The notes under the pieces were generated by a model. It was not told the origin of the DNA and ran no database searches. It worked only from the letters and a program-made list of their open reading frames with translations. DNA of 64,000 nucleotides from Cohnella sp. GbtcB17 (lineage in GTDB: Bacteria; Bacillota; Bacilli; Paenibacillales; Paenibacillaceae): assembly GCF_019091135.1 (NCBI RefSeq), contig NZ_JAGXJW010000008.1:66571-130570 (forward strand), given 5' to 3'. The translations under genes were made by a program, and so were the position numbers. Shown here piece by piece: positions 9,054 to 17,445 of the stretch. Numbering within the stretch: the first letter of the stretch is position 1; each line of letters opens with the position of its first letter.

Positions 9054-9735
9054 CGGCACGATACTGGTCGTGGACGACGACCCGGAGATCCGGGACGTCG
9101 TCCACGTATATTTGCGCAACGAAGGCTACCGCGTGCTGGAAGCGGAGGACGGCGCGCAGGCGCTCGAGGCGTTCGGCAGCGAGCCGGTCAAGCTCGTCAT
9201 TCTGGACGTCATGATGCCGCGGATGGACGGCATCGAGACGTGCATCGCGCTGCGCAAGCGGTCCAACGTCCCGATCATCATGCTGTCGGCCAAGGAAGCC
9301 GACATCGACGTGATCGCGGGCCTGTCCATCGGCGCGGACGACTATGTGGCCAAGCCGTTCAGCCCGCTCGCGCTCATGGCGCGCGTGCGCGCCCAACTGC
9401 GCCGGCAGAGCATCGGGACCGGCAAAGAGCAGGCGTCCGTGATCGAGATCCATGATCTGACGCTCGATATTCCGCAGCACCGGGCGACGCTGCGGGGCGA
9501 GGAGCTCTCGCTCACGCCGCTGGAATTCGCCATTCTGGAGCTGCTGGCCACGCACCGGGGCCAGGTGTTCCACGCGGACCAGATCTACGAGCGCGTCTGG
9601 AAGGAAGCCCGCGGCTTCAGCGACAATACCGTCATGGTGCACATCCGCAACATCCGCGACAAGCTGGGGGATCATCCGCGGGATTCCCGTTATATCAAGA
9701 CGGTGTGGGGTGTCGGCTATAAAATCGAAAAGTGA
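9046..9735 (+). CDS. OmpR-family response regulator
   Basis: 229 residues. The receiver domain (residues 4-120) has the acidic pocket DDDPE, phospho-acceptor Asp in ILDVMMPRMDG, Ser/Thr switch MLSAK and Lys in YVAKPFSP. A winged-helix DNA-binding domain follows (residues 135-228, ending WGVGYKIEK). The ATG at 9046 has AGGAGAGGA upstream and overlaps the DedA stop by 8 bases. Its partner kinase overlaps its 3' end. The direct repeat at 7797-7815 is the best local candidate target. Confidence 0.95.
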   Translation: MNNGTILVVDDDPEIRDVVHVYLRNEGYRVLEAEDGAQALEAFGSEPVKLVILDVMMPRMDGIETCIALRKRSNVPIIMLSAKEADIDVIAGLSIGADDYVAKPFSPLALMARVRAQLRRQSIGTGKEQASVIEIHDLTLDIPQHRATLRGEELSLTPLEFAILELLATHRGQVFHADQIYERVWKEARGFSDNTVMVHIRNIRDKLGDHPRDSRYIKTVWGVGYKIEK

Positions 9736-10807
9736 CCGGCTGGCCCGGCTGATCGGCATCGGCAGCATCCGCATCCGGCTGCTCTGGACGTTCGCGGCCA
9801 GCATCGCGGCGGGCCTGGCCGCCGCCTATCTCGTGCCGCTCCTCCTTCCGCGCGTCCCGCACTACGGCGTCTTTGCCGTCCCTCTGTCGTTCACGCTATT
9901 CGCCGCCGGCTTCCTCGGCGCCTTCTACGGGCTGACGCGCGGCAGCATTCGCTACCTGCTGCGGCTGAAGGACGACCTCGACGCGATGGCCGGCGGCGAT
10001 CTTGCGCACCGCCTCGATGCCGGACGACGCGACGAGCTAGGCTACGTAGCCGGCTACATCAACGCCATGGCCGAGCAGCTCGAGACCCGGATCCGGGCGG
10101 AGCGGCAGAGCGAACAGGCCAAGCTCGAGCTGATCACGGGCATCTCTCACGGCCTGCGCACGCCGCTCACGAGCATGCTGGGCTACCTGGAGTTGCTGCG
10201 CGGGCGTGCTTACCGGGACGAGGAGGAGCGCGAGCGCTTCCTCGCCAACACGTACAGCAAGGCGGTCCAGCTCAAAAGCCGCATCGACGACTTGTTCGAC
10301 TATACGCGGCTGTCCGCCAGCGAAGCCCGTCTGCAGCCGGCCCGGATCGACCTGCGGGAGCTCGTCCGGCAGCTGCTCGCCGAATTCGAGCCGCTCGCCG
10401 CCGAGCAGGGACTGTCGGTGGCGGCTCGTCTGCCCGCGGACGGCCTGGAGCTGACGCTCGATCCCGGTCTCGTGAGCCGCGCGATCGACAACCTGCTGAC
10501 CAACGCCCTGAAGTATGCCGACAAGCCCGGCATCGTGCGCTTGCGGCTGGCGGCAGCGGACGGCCGGGCGGTGCTCGAGGTCGAGAACCGGGGCGCGCCG
10601 ATCGGACCGGAGCAGGAGGCGCGGCTGTTCGAGCGCTTCTACAAGGCGGATGCGGCGCGCAGTCCGGCGTCTTCCGTTGGCGGACCGGGCGGCGCGGGAC
10701 TCGGCCTGTCCATCGCCCGCGAGATCGCGCGGCTGCACGGCGGCCGGCTCGGGCTGACGTACCGCGACGGCAACTATCGCTTCGCGCTCGAGCTGCCGAT
10801 GGACTGA
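9710..10807 (+). CDS. Sensor histidine kinase (GTG start)
   Basis: 365 residues from GTG 9710, overlapping the response-regulator gene by 26 bases. Two membrane helices (about residues 22-42 and 48-70) flank a very short outer loop, as in kinases that sense the membrane itself. A HAMP-like linker (residues 72-125) leads to the phospho-acceptor box ISHGLRTPLTSMLGYL (His near 149). Asp, the usual residue after His, is replaced by Gly, a substitution known in other kinases. N-box NLLTNALKYA and G-box GLGLSIAREIARLHGG are present. With its neighbours it forms an intramembrane-sensing-like module. Confidence 0.93.
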   Translation: MSAIKSKSDRLARLIGIGSIRIRLLWTFAASIAAGLAAAYLVPLLLPRVPHYGVFAVPLSFTLFAAGFLGAFYGLTRGSIRYLLRLKDDLDAMAGGDLAHRLDAGRRDELGYVAGYINAMAEQLETRIRAERQSEQAKLELITGISHGLRTPLTSMLGYLELLRGRAYRDEEERERFLANTYSKAVQLKSRIDDLFDYTRLSASEARLQPARIDLRELVRQLLAEFEPLAAEQGLSVAARLPADGLELTLDPGLVSRAIDNLLTNALKYADKPGIVRLRLAAADGRAVLEVENRGAPIGPEQEARLFERFYKADAARSPASSVGGPGGAGLGLSIAREIARLHGGRLGLTYRDGNYRFALELPMD

Positions 10808-10844
10808 GCGCGCAGGCGTCCCGCCATGGCGAATCGCGCGCAAA

Positions 10845-10888
10845 GAGGCCGAACGTCAAGTCGCCCCTGCGACTCCGCGTCCGGCCTC
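10845..10888. terminator. Bidirectional hairpin between convergent genes
   Basis: Outer arms GAGGCCG/CGGCCTC enclose an inner perfect hairpin AGTCGC-CCCT-GCGACT. It sits between the kinase stop (10807) and the YesN-like regulator stop (10900). There is no clear T-tract, so termination is probable but not certain. Confidence 0.45.
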
Positions 10889-10899
10889 CTCCCTTGCTC

Positions 10900-13185
10900 T
10901 CACAGCGCCGTGTCCCTGTACTGGCTCGGCGTCAATCCCGTCGCTTTTTTGAAAATCGTAAAAAAGTGGCTCTTGGTCTGGAACCCGGCTCGCTCTCCGA
11001 TATCGGTAACCGTCCAGTCCGTCGTCGCGAGCAGCTCCTTCACCTTGGCGATGCGCTCCTGCAAAATATATTCGGACAGCGTCACGTCGAGCGATTCCTT
11101 GAACAGCTGCCTCACATGCCGCGAAGAGAGCGAGACGTGCTCGGCGATCTCCTCGACGGTGAGCATCGGGTCGTGCAGATGGTTGCGCACGTAGTCCACG
11201 ATGTCCGTCACGATCTCGTCCCGGCGGCTCGCGCCCTTCTTGCTGCTCAGCTCCTCAATGATGACGAGCAGCTCGCGCTCGAGCCAGGCCCGTACGCCCG
11301 CCAGCGTGTCGAAGGACGCGAGGATGCTCTCGATCCCCTCGATCGACGCCACCGAAGGCAGCTTGTTGAACGTCTTGAACAGCGTGTACAGCATAAGCGA
11401 CAGCTGAATCTTGCTCTGCGCGTAATGCATCGTCTGCATGTGGGCGAACAATCGGTCGAGACCCGCCGCCGTATCTTCGGGCTTGCCCATGCGCACGCTT
11501 TTGATCAGCTCGTCGAGCAGCTGATCGTCCGGCAGCGGCTGCACGCTACGCATATAATTTTCAAAATCCCGCTCCACATAAATCTTGTCTTCGCCGGAAA
11601 CGAACTTCAGCATCGTCAACTCGAGAATGTGCTGGTACGCCCCCCGGATATCGTCGCCGAACGCCCGCGCCTCGCTGACGGCGACCGTCACCCGAATCTG
11701 CGTCCACCGGTCGATCTGCGCCTTGACTTCCTCGAGCAGCCCGGTCAGACGCTCCGTCGACATGCCGTCCCCGGAGAGCAGCAGGACGACATGATCGCTT
11801 CCCAGATCGACCCCCTCGGCGGCTCCGTCCCGGCGCAAAATCTCCTCCGCGATATTGCCCATCGCATACTTCATCAGCTTCCGGGAGGCGAACTCGTACT
11901 TGTCCTTGAACGCGCTGTACCCGTCGATGCGGATCGCACCGATATACAGCTCGCCGTACGCGAACAGCCCCGAGTGCTCCCGCAAATACTGCTCAACAGG
12001 CGGGATCAGCTTGCCTTGCAGAATCCATTGACGCAGGTATTCCGTCTTGATGACGTCCCGGTGCTCCCGCATCGAAGAATCGAGCGCCACCATCCGGTTC
12101 TCGAGCAGCTCGATGCCGTATCGGATCACACTGTGCTCCGTCAGCGGCTCGCCCGTCTGCCCGCGCTGCAATGAGGAGCCGAGCTTGGTTTCCAGCTGGC
12201 TCGCCAATTGGGAGAACGGCCTGTAGGCGCGCCTCGAATTCCAGAACAGGATGGCAAGGAGCAGCGCCACGAGCCCTGCCAGCACGACCATCAGCTTCGT
12301 CCGGAACGCGTAAAAGTCCGCGTTGATGCCTTCCAGCTTGGCCATCTGATACAAGGTCCAGCCCTGCGGCTCGATCCGGGCGTACTGTACGGACCAGGAT
12401 TCGCGATCGTAGCGCTGCTTGAAGCTGCCCGAAGCGTCTTCCGCACGCGACGCCAGCTCCTTGTACAAGCCTTCGTTCGAAGCCGCGGACGTCTCCGCAG
12501 CGGCAGTCGCACGATCCGCCTCGTCCGGACCGAGCATCATCCGTCCTTCATCGTCGAGCATAAAGGAGATGAATCCGGCGGCCTTATTTTCCTTGAGCAA
12601 ATACTGCTTCATCAGCGCGTCGTCCAGGAGCAGCACCAAATATCCGTAGGAGGGCTGACCGGAAGGCACGGTCGGAATCATCAGGGCGAGCGAACGCTCC
12701 CCGTCGACGCGATGGACGAAGAAGCGCTGGTACGCTTTGGCCGGCGCCTTGGCCAGCCGCAATATATCCTGGTCCGCGAACTCGGCGAACGAAGTAATGC
12801 CGTACGCGATGTCGATTACGTGCCCGGTGCGCATATTGAGCAGGTACGCGTTTTTGAGAAACGGCTCGGTCGTCCTGTACTTGGCCGCGGCGGCGATCGC
12901 CTCGATCTCGCGATCCTGCGTCTCGACGTCCGCGGTCATCCAGGCCTGCACGCTCTTGTCGGCGTACATGGTGAACCCGTATGCGATCAGCTTGTCGAGG
13001 ATAAACTCGGCGTTGTCCCTGGAGTGCGCAAGCTCGGTCTTGTTCACCTTGTCGATCTGGTTGAGCGCATAGTTCGAGAACTGCCGGGTCATGAAAAACA
13101 CGACGGGCACGGAGACGAGGACGAACAGCAGGCACGAGCCCAGGAAAATCCGGATATGCGTCCTTCTCGGCATCAGCTTCTTCAT
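10900..13185 (-). CDS. Membrane-anchored AraC/YesN-type transcriptional regulator
   Basis: 761 residues. A membrane helix at about 12-36 and a second at about 293-315 bracket an extracellular sensor region of about 255 residues. A cytoplasmic linker of about 340 residues follows, then an AraC-type double helix-turn-helix (residues 660-760; segments LTVEEIAEHVSLSSRHVRQLF and HFFTIFKKATGLTPSQYR). It is a clear paralogue of the regulator at 36382-38649, which is divergent from uptake cassette 2. By analogy this one probably controls cassette 1 (1-7548), although a plus-strand operon now separates them. ATG at 13185 has a GGGGGAG site upstream. Confidence 0.9.
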   Translation of the reverse strand: MKKLMPRRTHIRIFLGSCLLFVLVSVPVVFFMTRQFSNYALNQIDKVNKTELAHSRDNAEFILDKLIAYGFTMYADKSVQAWMTADVETQDREIEAIAAAAKYRTTEPFLKNAYLLNMRTGHVIDIAYGITSFAEFADQDILRLAKAPAKAYQRFFVHRVDGERSLALMIPTVPSGQPSYGYLVLLLDDALMKQYLLKENKAAGFISFMLDDEGRMMLGPDEADRATAAAETSAASNEGLYKELASRAEDASGSFKQRYDRESWSVQYARIEPQGWTLYQMAKLEGINADFYAFRTKLMVVLAGLVALLLAILFWNSRRAYRPFSQLASQLETKLGSSLQRGQTGEPLTEHSVIRYGIELLENRMVALDSSMREHRDVIKTEYLRQWILQGKLIPPVEQYLREHSGLFAYGELYIGAIRIDGYSAFKDKYEFASRKLMKYAMGNIAEEILRRDGAAEGVDLGSDHVVLLLSGDGMSTERLTGLLEEVKAQIDRWTQIRVTVAVSEARAFGDDIRGAYQHILELTMLKFVSGEDKIYVERDFENYMRSVQPLPDDQLLDELIKSVRMGKPEDTAAGLDRLFAHMQTMHYAQSKIQLSLMLYTLFKTFNKLPSVASIEGIESILASFDTLAGVRAWLERELLVIIEELSSKKGASRRDEIVTDIVDYVRNHLHDPMLTVEEIAEHVSLSSRHVRQLFKESLDVTLSEYILQERIAKVKELLATTDWTVTDIGERAGFQTKSHFFTIFKKATGLTPSQYRDTAL

Positions 13186-13304
13186 CGACGTTCAGTCTCC
13201 CCCGCGCGCTGGTCCATTCATTTTGCCAATGAACCCTTGTTCTTTTAGAACATTATCGCATGAAAAACAAACATTACAATCCCCCTAAAAGTCGTCCTTC
13301 CACG

Positions 13305-13342
13305 CAAAAAAGACTTCGCTCCGCTTGTGCCGGAGAGAAGCC
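13305..13342 (-). terminator. Rho-independent terminator
   Basis: On the minus strand a stem CTTCTCTCCG/CGGAGCGAAG (one mismatch) is followed by TCTTTTTT, starting right after the stop codon of the gene at 13344. It ends the three-gene membrane-protein operon. Confidence 0.75.
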
Positions 13343-13343
13343 T

Positions 13344-13811
13344 CTATCGCATGCCGGCCCTGTCGCCATTTCGGCGAATGAATCGCAGGTGCCAACGCAG
13401 GAATAACAAGCCGAGCGCGTACACTGCTGCCGAATAGAACAGCGACCACCCTTTGTATACGAGATAGCCGGCTTTGAGCGACAACCATTCAAAAAACACC
13501 GCCGAGGCGATAGTGAGAATCCAATAGGGCACGAACAGCTTTTTGCGACGCGGCATATAGTTCAGGATCAGAACGCCTGCCGTAGGCGGGAGCACAAGCT
13601 GCAGGATGAGGTCCGATAGCGTCATGTCCGGATTGATGAAGTCGTATAGATCGAGCAGAAGTCCGAAAAAGAGATCGGTATAGATCGTAAGAGCGATCAT
13701 AGCGAAGTACGTCGCGTATATTTCCAGCTTCGTCAGCCGCTTCGGCGAAAAAATCAGCGCGGCGACGGCCGCCACTGCGCTGGCGTAGGCAAACCAATTC
13801 CCGGCTTGCAT
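13344..13811 (-). CDS. CBO0543-like small multi-pass membrane protein, function unknown
   Basis: 155 residues. ATG 13811 is chosen because AGAGGTG precedes it, and a longer in-frame extension has no such site. There are about five hydrophobic helices, with a short basic loop MPRRKKL near residue 88. The pattern recalls CBO0543-type membrane proteins of spore-forming Firmicutes, whose role is unknown. It starts 26 bases after the stop of the upstream gene, so it is the last gene of the 15084-13344 operon. Confidence 0.7.
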   Translation of the reverse strand: MQAGNWFAYASAVAAVAALIFSPKRLTKLEIYATYFAMIALTIYTDLFFGLLLDLYDFINPDMTLSDLILQLVLPPTAGVLILNYMPRRKKLFVPYWILTIASAVFFEWLSLKAGYLVYKGWSLFYSAAVYALGLLFLRWHLRFIRRNGDRAGMR

Positions 13812-13837
13812 GGCATCACCTCTCGATAGGATGTCGG

Positions 13838-14296
13838 TTATTTGGTTTTGGCCAATCCGAGCGCCTTGTGATCCCACAAAATATCGGCCGCGATCTTGGC
13901 TTTATCCTCGTCGCAGGTGACGACCAGGATGACTTCCCCCCGCTTGCCCTTAAGGATCGCAGTCCTTTTTTTGCGGCGTTTCCTCAAATAAAGGAGCCCA
14001 TTGATCGCTACGCCGAGGGCGAAGCCGGTCCCTGCGCCGATAAGCCCCCAGATCACAGGTCCCCATGTCCAGACGAAGCCTTTGCTCGCTCCGATCGTCG
14101 CGAACATGAACGCCAGAACCATGCCTTTATCGATAAAAGACAAGCCGTCCGCACGGTGCATGCTGTCCAATAGGCGGGGCTCTTCCTTGCGCAGATCGAG
14201 CGGGACGGCGTAAATCGATGAAATGCCGTGCGCCTCCAGCTCCGTAATGGCAACCTCGAGCAGAGTCGAGTAGTCGAACGTCGCAAAAATTTGCAT
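13838..14296 (-). CDS. Small protein with two central hydrophobic helices, function unknown
   Basis: 152 residues. ATG 14296 overlaps the stop of the upstream gene (ATGA), indicating translational coupling. A soluble N-terminal part (MQIFATFDYSTLLEVAITEL; ligand- or protein-binding ferredoxin-like pattern possible) is followed by a Gly-rich membrane hairpin (about residues 55-95), a basic stretch LRKRRKKR, and a C-terminal segment EVILVVTCDEDKAKIAADIL. I do not recognise an assigned family. It always appears here with the membrane protein encoded just upstream. Confidence 0.7.
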   Translation of the reverse strand: MQIFATFDYSTLLEVAITELEAHGISSIYAVPLDLRKEEPRLLDSMHRADGLSFIDKGMVLAFMFATIGASKGFVWTWGPVIWGLIGAGTGFALGVAINGLLYLRKRRKKRTAILKGKRGEVILVVTCDEDKAKIAADILWDHKALGLAKTK

Positions 14297-15084
14297 CAGT
14301 CTACTTTGCTCCCGATCGTTAATGTGACGCCTGGCGGCTGATAGTTTCGAAGGAGATGATTTTTTAACGCATGGTCGAAAAGCTTGTTGTTCTCCACCGT
14401 GCTCACATACGCATCGTACACGGTGAAGCAGTAAAAGGAAGGAATATACAACAACCACTGGGCGTCGACGACTGCAGCCGACGAACGGATGTCGCCCAGA
14501 ATAAGATCGTGCACGGCGAGTATGATATGAGATTCGTACACGAGCACGATGGTGCTGATCAGGATAAATGTCGCCAATATAATGCGGTGTAGGTACAACT
14601 GTCCGACGCTCGGAATACCCATCGACCAAACGACGGCGATCCACGGCTTGCGCTTGTCGAGATAATTCACTTCGAGCGCGCCGATGCTGAATTCGCCGAA
14701 CGGAGCGTTTTCCCTGCGCGCCAGCGCGTACACCTTGTTCATATCGACCGTCGTCCGGTAACTGTCCCAGATCGCGAACAAATAAACGGGGATGTACAGA
14801 GACATGAATCTGGGGTCCAGCACATCCCGGGCCGCCTGGAACTGACCGTTAAACGAATGGACCATAGCAAGATTCAGATGAATTTTCTGATTGATAAAAA
14901 CCTCCCATAAAACGAGCGCATATCCCCGGATGTACTTGTTCAGCAGAAGATGGCCAAAGCCCGGGAACGCCGTCGACCAAAACGCGATCGTATACGGGCT
15001 CCGCTTGTGAATCTGCGTCGTTCCGAACATGCTGACGAATGCGAGGTAGCGTTTGGCGCGAAAGGGATCGGAAAAATTGTTCAT
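14296..15084 (-). CDS. Multi-pass membrane protein with two TM2-like repeats, function unknown
   Basis: 262 residues. ATG 15084 has GAGGTGA about 7 bases upstream. Two similar halves each contain a PGxGHLLL- or PSVGQLYL-type turn (near residues 41 and 155) followed by two hydrophobic helices, like duplicated TM2-domain units. Conserved-looking WDSY and YDAY motifs end each half. It is the first gene of a coupled three-gene operon. No function can be assigned. Confidence 0.72.
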   Translation of the reverse strand: MNNFSDPFRAKRYLAFVSMFGTTQIHKRSPYTIAFWSTAFPGFGHLLLNKYIRGYALVLWEVFINQKIHLNLAMVHSFNGQFQAARDVLDPRFMSLYIPVYLFAIWDSYRTTVDMNKVYALARRENAPFGEFSIGALEVNYLDKRKPWIAVVWSMGIPSVGQLYLHRIILATFILISTIVLVYESHIILAVHDLILGDIRSSAAVVDAQWLLYIPSFYCFTVYDAYVSTVENNKLFDHALKNHLLRNYQPPGVTLTIGSKVD

Positions 15085-15185
15085 CGGTTCACCTCGAGAC
15101 CATGTCCTTCGTCAAGCGACAAATCGCGATTCGCCGCGACTGCGCAAGTGTAGGTTATCCCTCGGCAGGAACATTTATCCGCAGC

Positions 15186-15223
15186 AAAAAAGCGCGCCGG
15201 CTCCTTGGGTTGCCGACGCGCTC
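15186..15223 (-). terminator. Rho-independent terminator of the Gfo/Idh gene
   Basis: On the minus strand stem GCGCGTCGGC/GCCGGCGCGC (one G-U) is followed by TTTTTTG, a few bases past the stop codon at 15230. Confidence 0.85.
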
Positions 15224-15229
15224 TCGCAG

Positions 15230-16228
15230 TCAACCTTGTTCGCTCGGATACTTGAGCCCCCATGGCTCGCGGACCCGATCGAGCGTCTCCATGATGCGCA
15301 CTGTTTCGTCTACGGTCATGATCGCGCTCTCCTTGCGGCCCGCCCGCAGGCATTCCATCGCTTCGATCGCCTGGTAGAAGTGGCCGGACGGCTCTAGCTC
15401 GTGCTCGAAGACGACTGGCTCCGCCCCTTTCACGTGCAGCGTCGCCGCCTTCGCGAACAGGAAGCCCGGCACCTCGATCCGCCCCTTCGTGCCGTAGATG
15501 ACGGCCTCGTTCGTCATGGACAGCCGCACCGAGCCGTGCAGGGAAGCCGTGCGCCCGCCGCCGTATTCGAACAGCAGCGAGAACTGCTCGTCCACGCCGG
15601 TCTCGCCGATGACGACGGCGCTCTCGATTCGGGCGGGCTGCTCCCCGCCGAACACCATCGAAGCGAACGACACCGGATAGATGCCGGCGTCGAGCAGCGT
15701 GCCGCCGCCTTTTTCCTTGTTAAGGAGCCGGCCCTCGGGATTCCAGCCTGCGTCGAAGCCGAATTCGGCCTTCACGATACGCACATCGCCGATGACGCCG
15801 CTGTCCAGCCATTCCCGCACCTTGGCGATCGCGGGCAAGTAACGCGTCCACATCGCCTCCATGAGGAAGAGGCCCTTCTCGCGCGCCAGCTCCGCGATCT
15901 CCCGGGCCTCGGCGGCGTTGATCGTGAACGGCTTCTCGCAGAGCACGGATTTGCCGCCGCGCAGCAGCGTCAGCGCGTTCTCCTTGTGAATCGGGTGCAG
16001 CGTGCCGATATAGACGATCTCGACGTCCGGATCGGCCGCGAGCTCCTCGCAGCTGCCGTAAGCGCGCGGAATGCCGAACTTGTCGGCGAACGCCTGCGCC
16101 TTGTCCAGCGAGCGTCCGGCGACGGCGACGAGCCGGCCGCCCGGCGCGTGCGGCAGCTCCGTGGCGAAGTTGTCCGAGATGCCCCCCGGTCCCATGATGC
16201 CCCACTTTACGATGCGTTGTTCCGCCAT
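15230..16228 (-). CDS. Gfo/Idh/MocA family oxidoreductase
   Basis: 332 residues from ATG 16228 (AAAGGAGA upstream; an ATG 7 codons earlier is less well placed). The Rossmann fold starts at VKWGIMGPGGISDNF. The EKPF motif (CEKPFTIN, near residue 92) carries the catalytic Lys of the family, and the C-terminal domain is the usual beta-sheet dimerisation fold. Such enzymes oxidise or reduce sugars, inositols or sugar acids with NAD(P); the substrate is not evident. It is transcribed alone from a promoter overlapping a perfect palindrome at 16294-16311 and ends at a strong terminator. Confidence 0.9.
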   Translation of the reverse strand: MAEQRIVKWGIMGPGGISDNFATELPHAPGGRLVAVAGRSLDKAQAFADKFGIPRAYGSCEELAADPDVEIVYIGTLHPIHKENALTLLRGGKSVLCEKPFTINAAEAREIAELAREKGLFLMEAMWTRYLPAIAKVREWLDSGVIGDVRIVKAEFGFDAGWNPEGRLLNKEKGGGTLLDAGIYPVSFASMVFGGEQPARIESAVVIGETGVDEQFSLLFEYGGGRTASLHGSVRLSMTNEAVIYGTKGRIEVPGFLFAKAATLHVKGAEPVVFEHELEPSGHFYQAIEAMECLRAGRKESAIMTVDETVRIMETLDRVREPWGLKYPSEQG

Positions 16229-16291
16229 GATCGAGTCTCCTTTTTCCATCGGATAACTTTACCTTAACCCGTAAGACTTGAGATTGCAATT

Positions 16292-16321
16292 GCTATAAAC
16301 GCGCGTTTATAAATATCGCAA
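16292..16321 (-). promoter_or_regulatory. Promoter with 18-bp perfect palindromic operator
   Basis: On the minus strand, -35-like TTGCGA (16316-16321) and -10-like TATAGC (16292-16297) are 18 bases apart. The spacer and -10 are covered by the perfect palindrome TATAAACGCGCGTTTATA (16294-16311). A central CG flanked by AAACG/CGTTT is LacI-like, though a TetR-type site is also possible. A repressor bound here would block the Gfo/Idh promoter. Confidence 0.55.
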
Positions 16322-16425
16322 AGCCGCCGCGTGCTCGACGACACCCCAAGTATCGATCTACGTTCATACTTGGACCCCCGTGCGCTCGCCAACTCGCCAG
16401 GCGTGAAGCTGCACGCACGATCGCC

Positions 16426-17301
16426 CTACGCATATCCCGCATGCAGCCTCCGATAGGCCGCGGGCGACATCCCCGCTTCCTTGCGGAACAGGCGGGCGAA
16501 ATAATTCGGGTCCGCGATTCCGACGGCCTCCGCGATTTGCTTCACGGATAGCTCGGGCGAGTGCTCCAGCAGTCTGCGGGCCCTTTCCACACGGATGTGG
16601 CGCACGTACTCGACCGGGCTCATGCCGGCGTACCGCTTCATGCAGCGGGCGATGTAGTCCGGATGAAAATGAAATTCCCGCTCCAGCGACTCCATCTCGA
16701 ACGGCTCGAAGGCGACGCGGCGCAAATACGCGGATACCTCCTCGGCCAGCCGGCTTGACCGGGTCTCGGTCGCCGATCCCCGGACGAACTGCTGCATGAC
16801 GGACAGCAGCTGCACGAACGCGGCCTGCAAGCGCCATACGCCCTCGACCGTCAGCCTGTCGTGCAGCTTGACCAGCCGATCCAGCGCCGCCCAAGCTTCG
16901 TCCATCCGAAACGCCCCGAACTTCGGAATATAGGCGGGCTGCATGCCCGGCTGAAGGTCTTTGTCCGTTCCCTGGCGCAGCACGAGCGACCAAGGGATGT
17001 CATCGGAGGCGACGACCCGGTGTTCGGAATCGTGCTTAACATGAAACCAGTATAGCTCCGTCTCCGCTTCGCAAGGCCGATACCCCTCATGCACCTTCCC
17101 CGGCTCCAGCACGAGTAAATGATGGGGACCGATCGCGTATTCCACGCCATCCTCCGCCATATACAAGCATCCCGACTTGACGAATATGATGTCGTAAATA
17201 TCGAAGGAGCGCCTGAAATGCTGCATGCCCGAACGCCATGTTCCATGCCCCGCCGTCACCAGCTGAGGCATCGGCGGCATTTGCCACTGGATGCAATCCA
17301 C
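16426..17301 (-). CDS. AraC family transcriptional regulator (GTG start)
   Basis: 291 residues from GTG 17301, preferred because GGAGGT lies 6 bases upstream; ATGs at 17334 and 17337 have no such site. The N-terminal cupin sensing domain (residues 5-150, including the VLEPGKVHEGY motif) precedes two helix-turn-helix units (residues 190-290, HPDYIARCMKRYAGMSPVEY and DPNYFARLFRKEAGMSP). It is divergent from the GHL6-type hydrolase gene at 17446, which it probably controls. Confidence 0.9.
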   Translation of the reverse strand: MDCIQWQMPPMPQLVTAGHGTWRSGMQHFRRSFDIYDIIFVKSGCLYMAEDGVEYAIGPHHLLVLEPGKVHEGYRPCEAETELYWFHVKHDSEHRVVASDDIPWSLVLRQGTDKDLQPGMQPAYIPKFGAFRMDEAWAALDRLVKLHDRLTVEGVWRLQAAFVQLLSVMQQFVRGSATETRSSRLAEEVSAYLRRVAFEPFEMESLEREFHFHPDYIARCMKRYAGMSPVEYVRHIRVERARRLLEHSPELSVKQIAEAVGIADPNYFARLFRKEAGMSPAAYRRLHAGYA

Positions 17302-17445
17302 TTGCGGACCTCCCATTCCTACCGTTTTATCCATCATAAACGCTGAAGTCGGTTTTGTGCTAGAGGTCGTCGGTTCGATGCCTATCCGCGGGAGCCTGCC
17401 CGCATTACACTGAGGGCATACCAAGTATCCCAAGGGGGCTGCACG

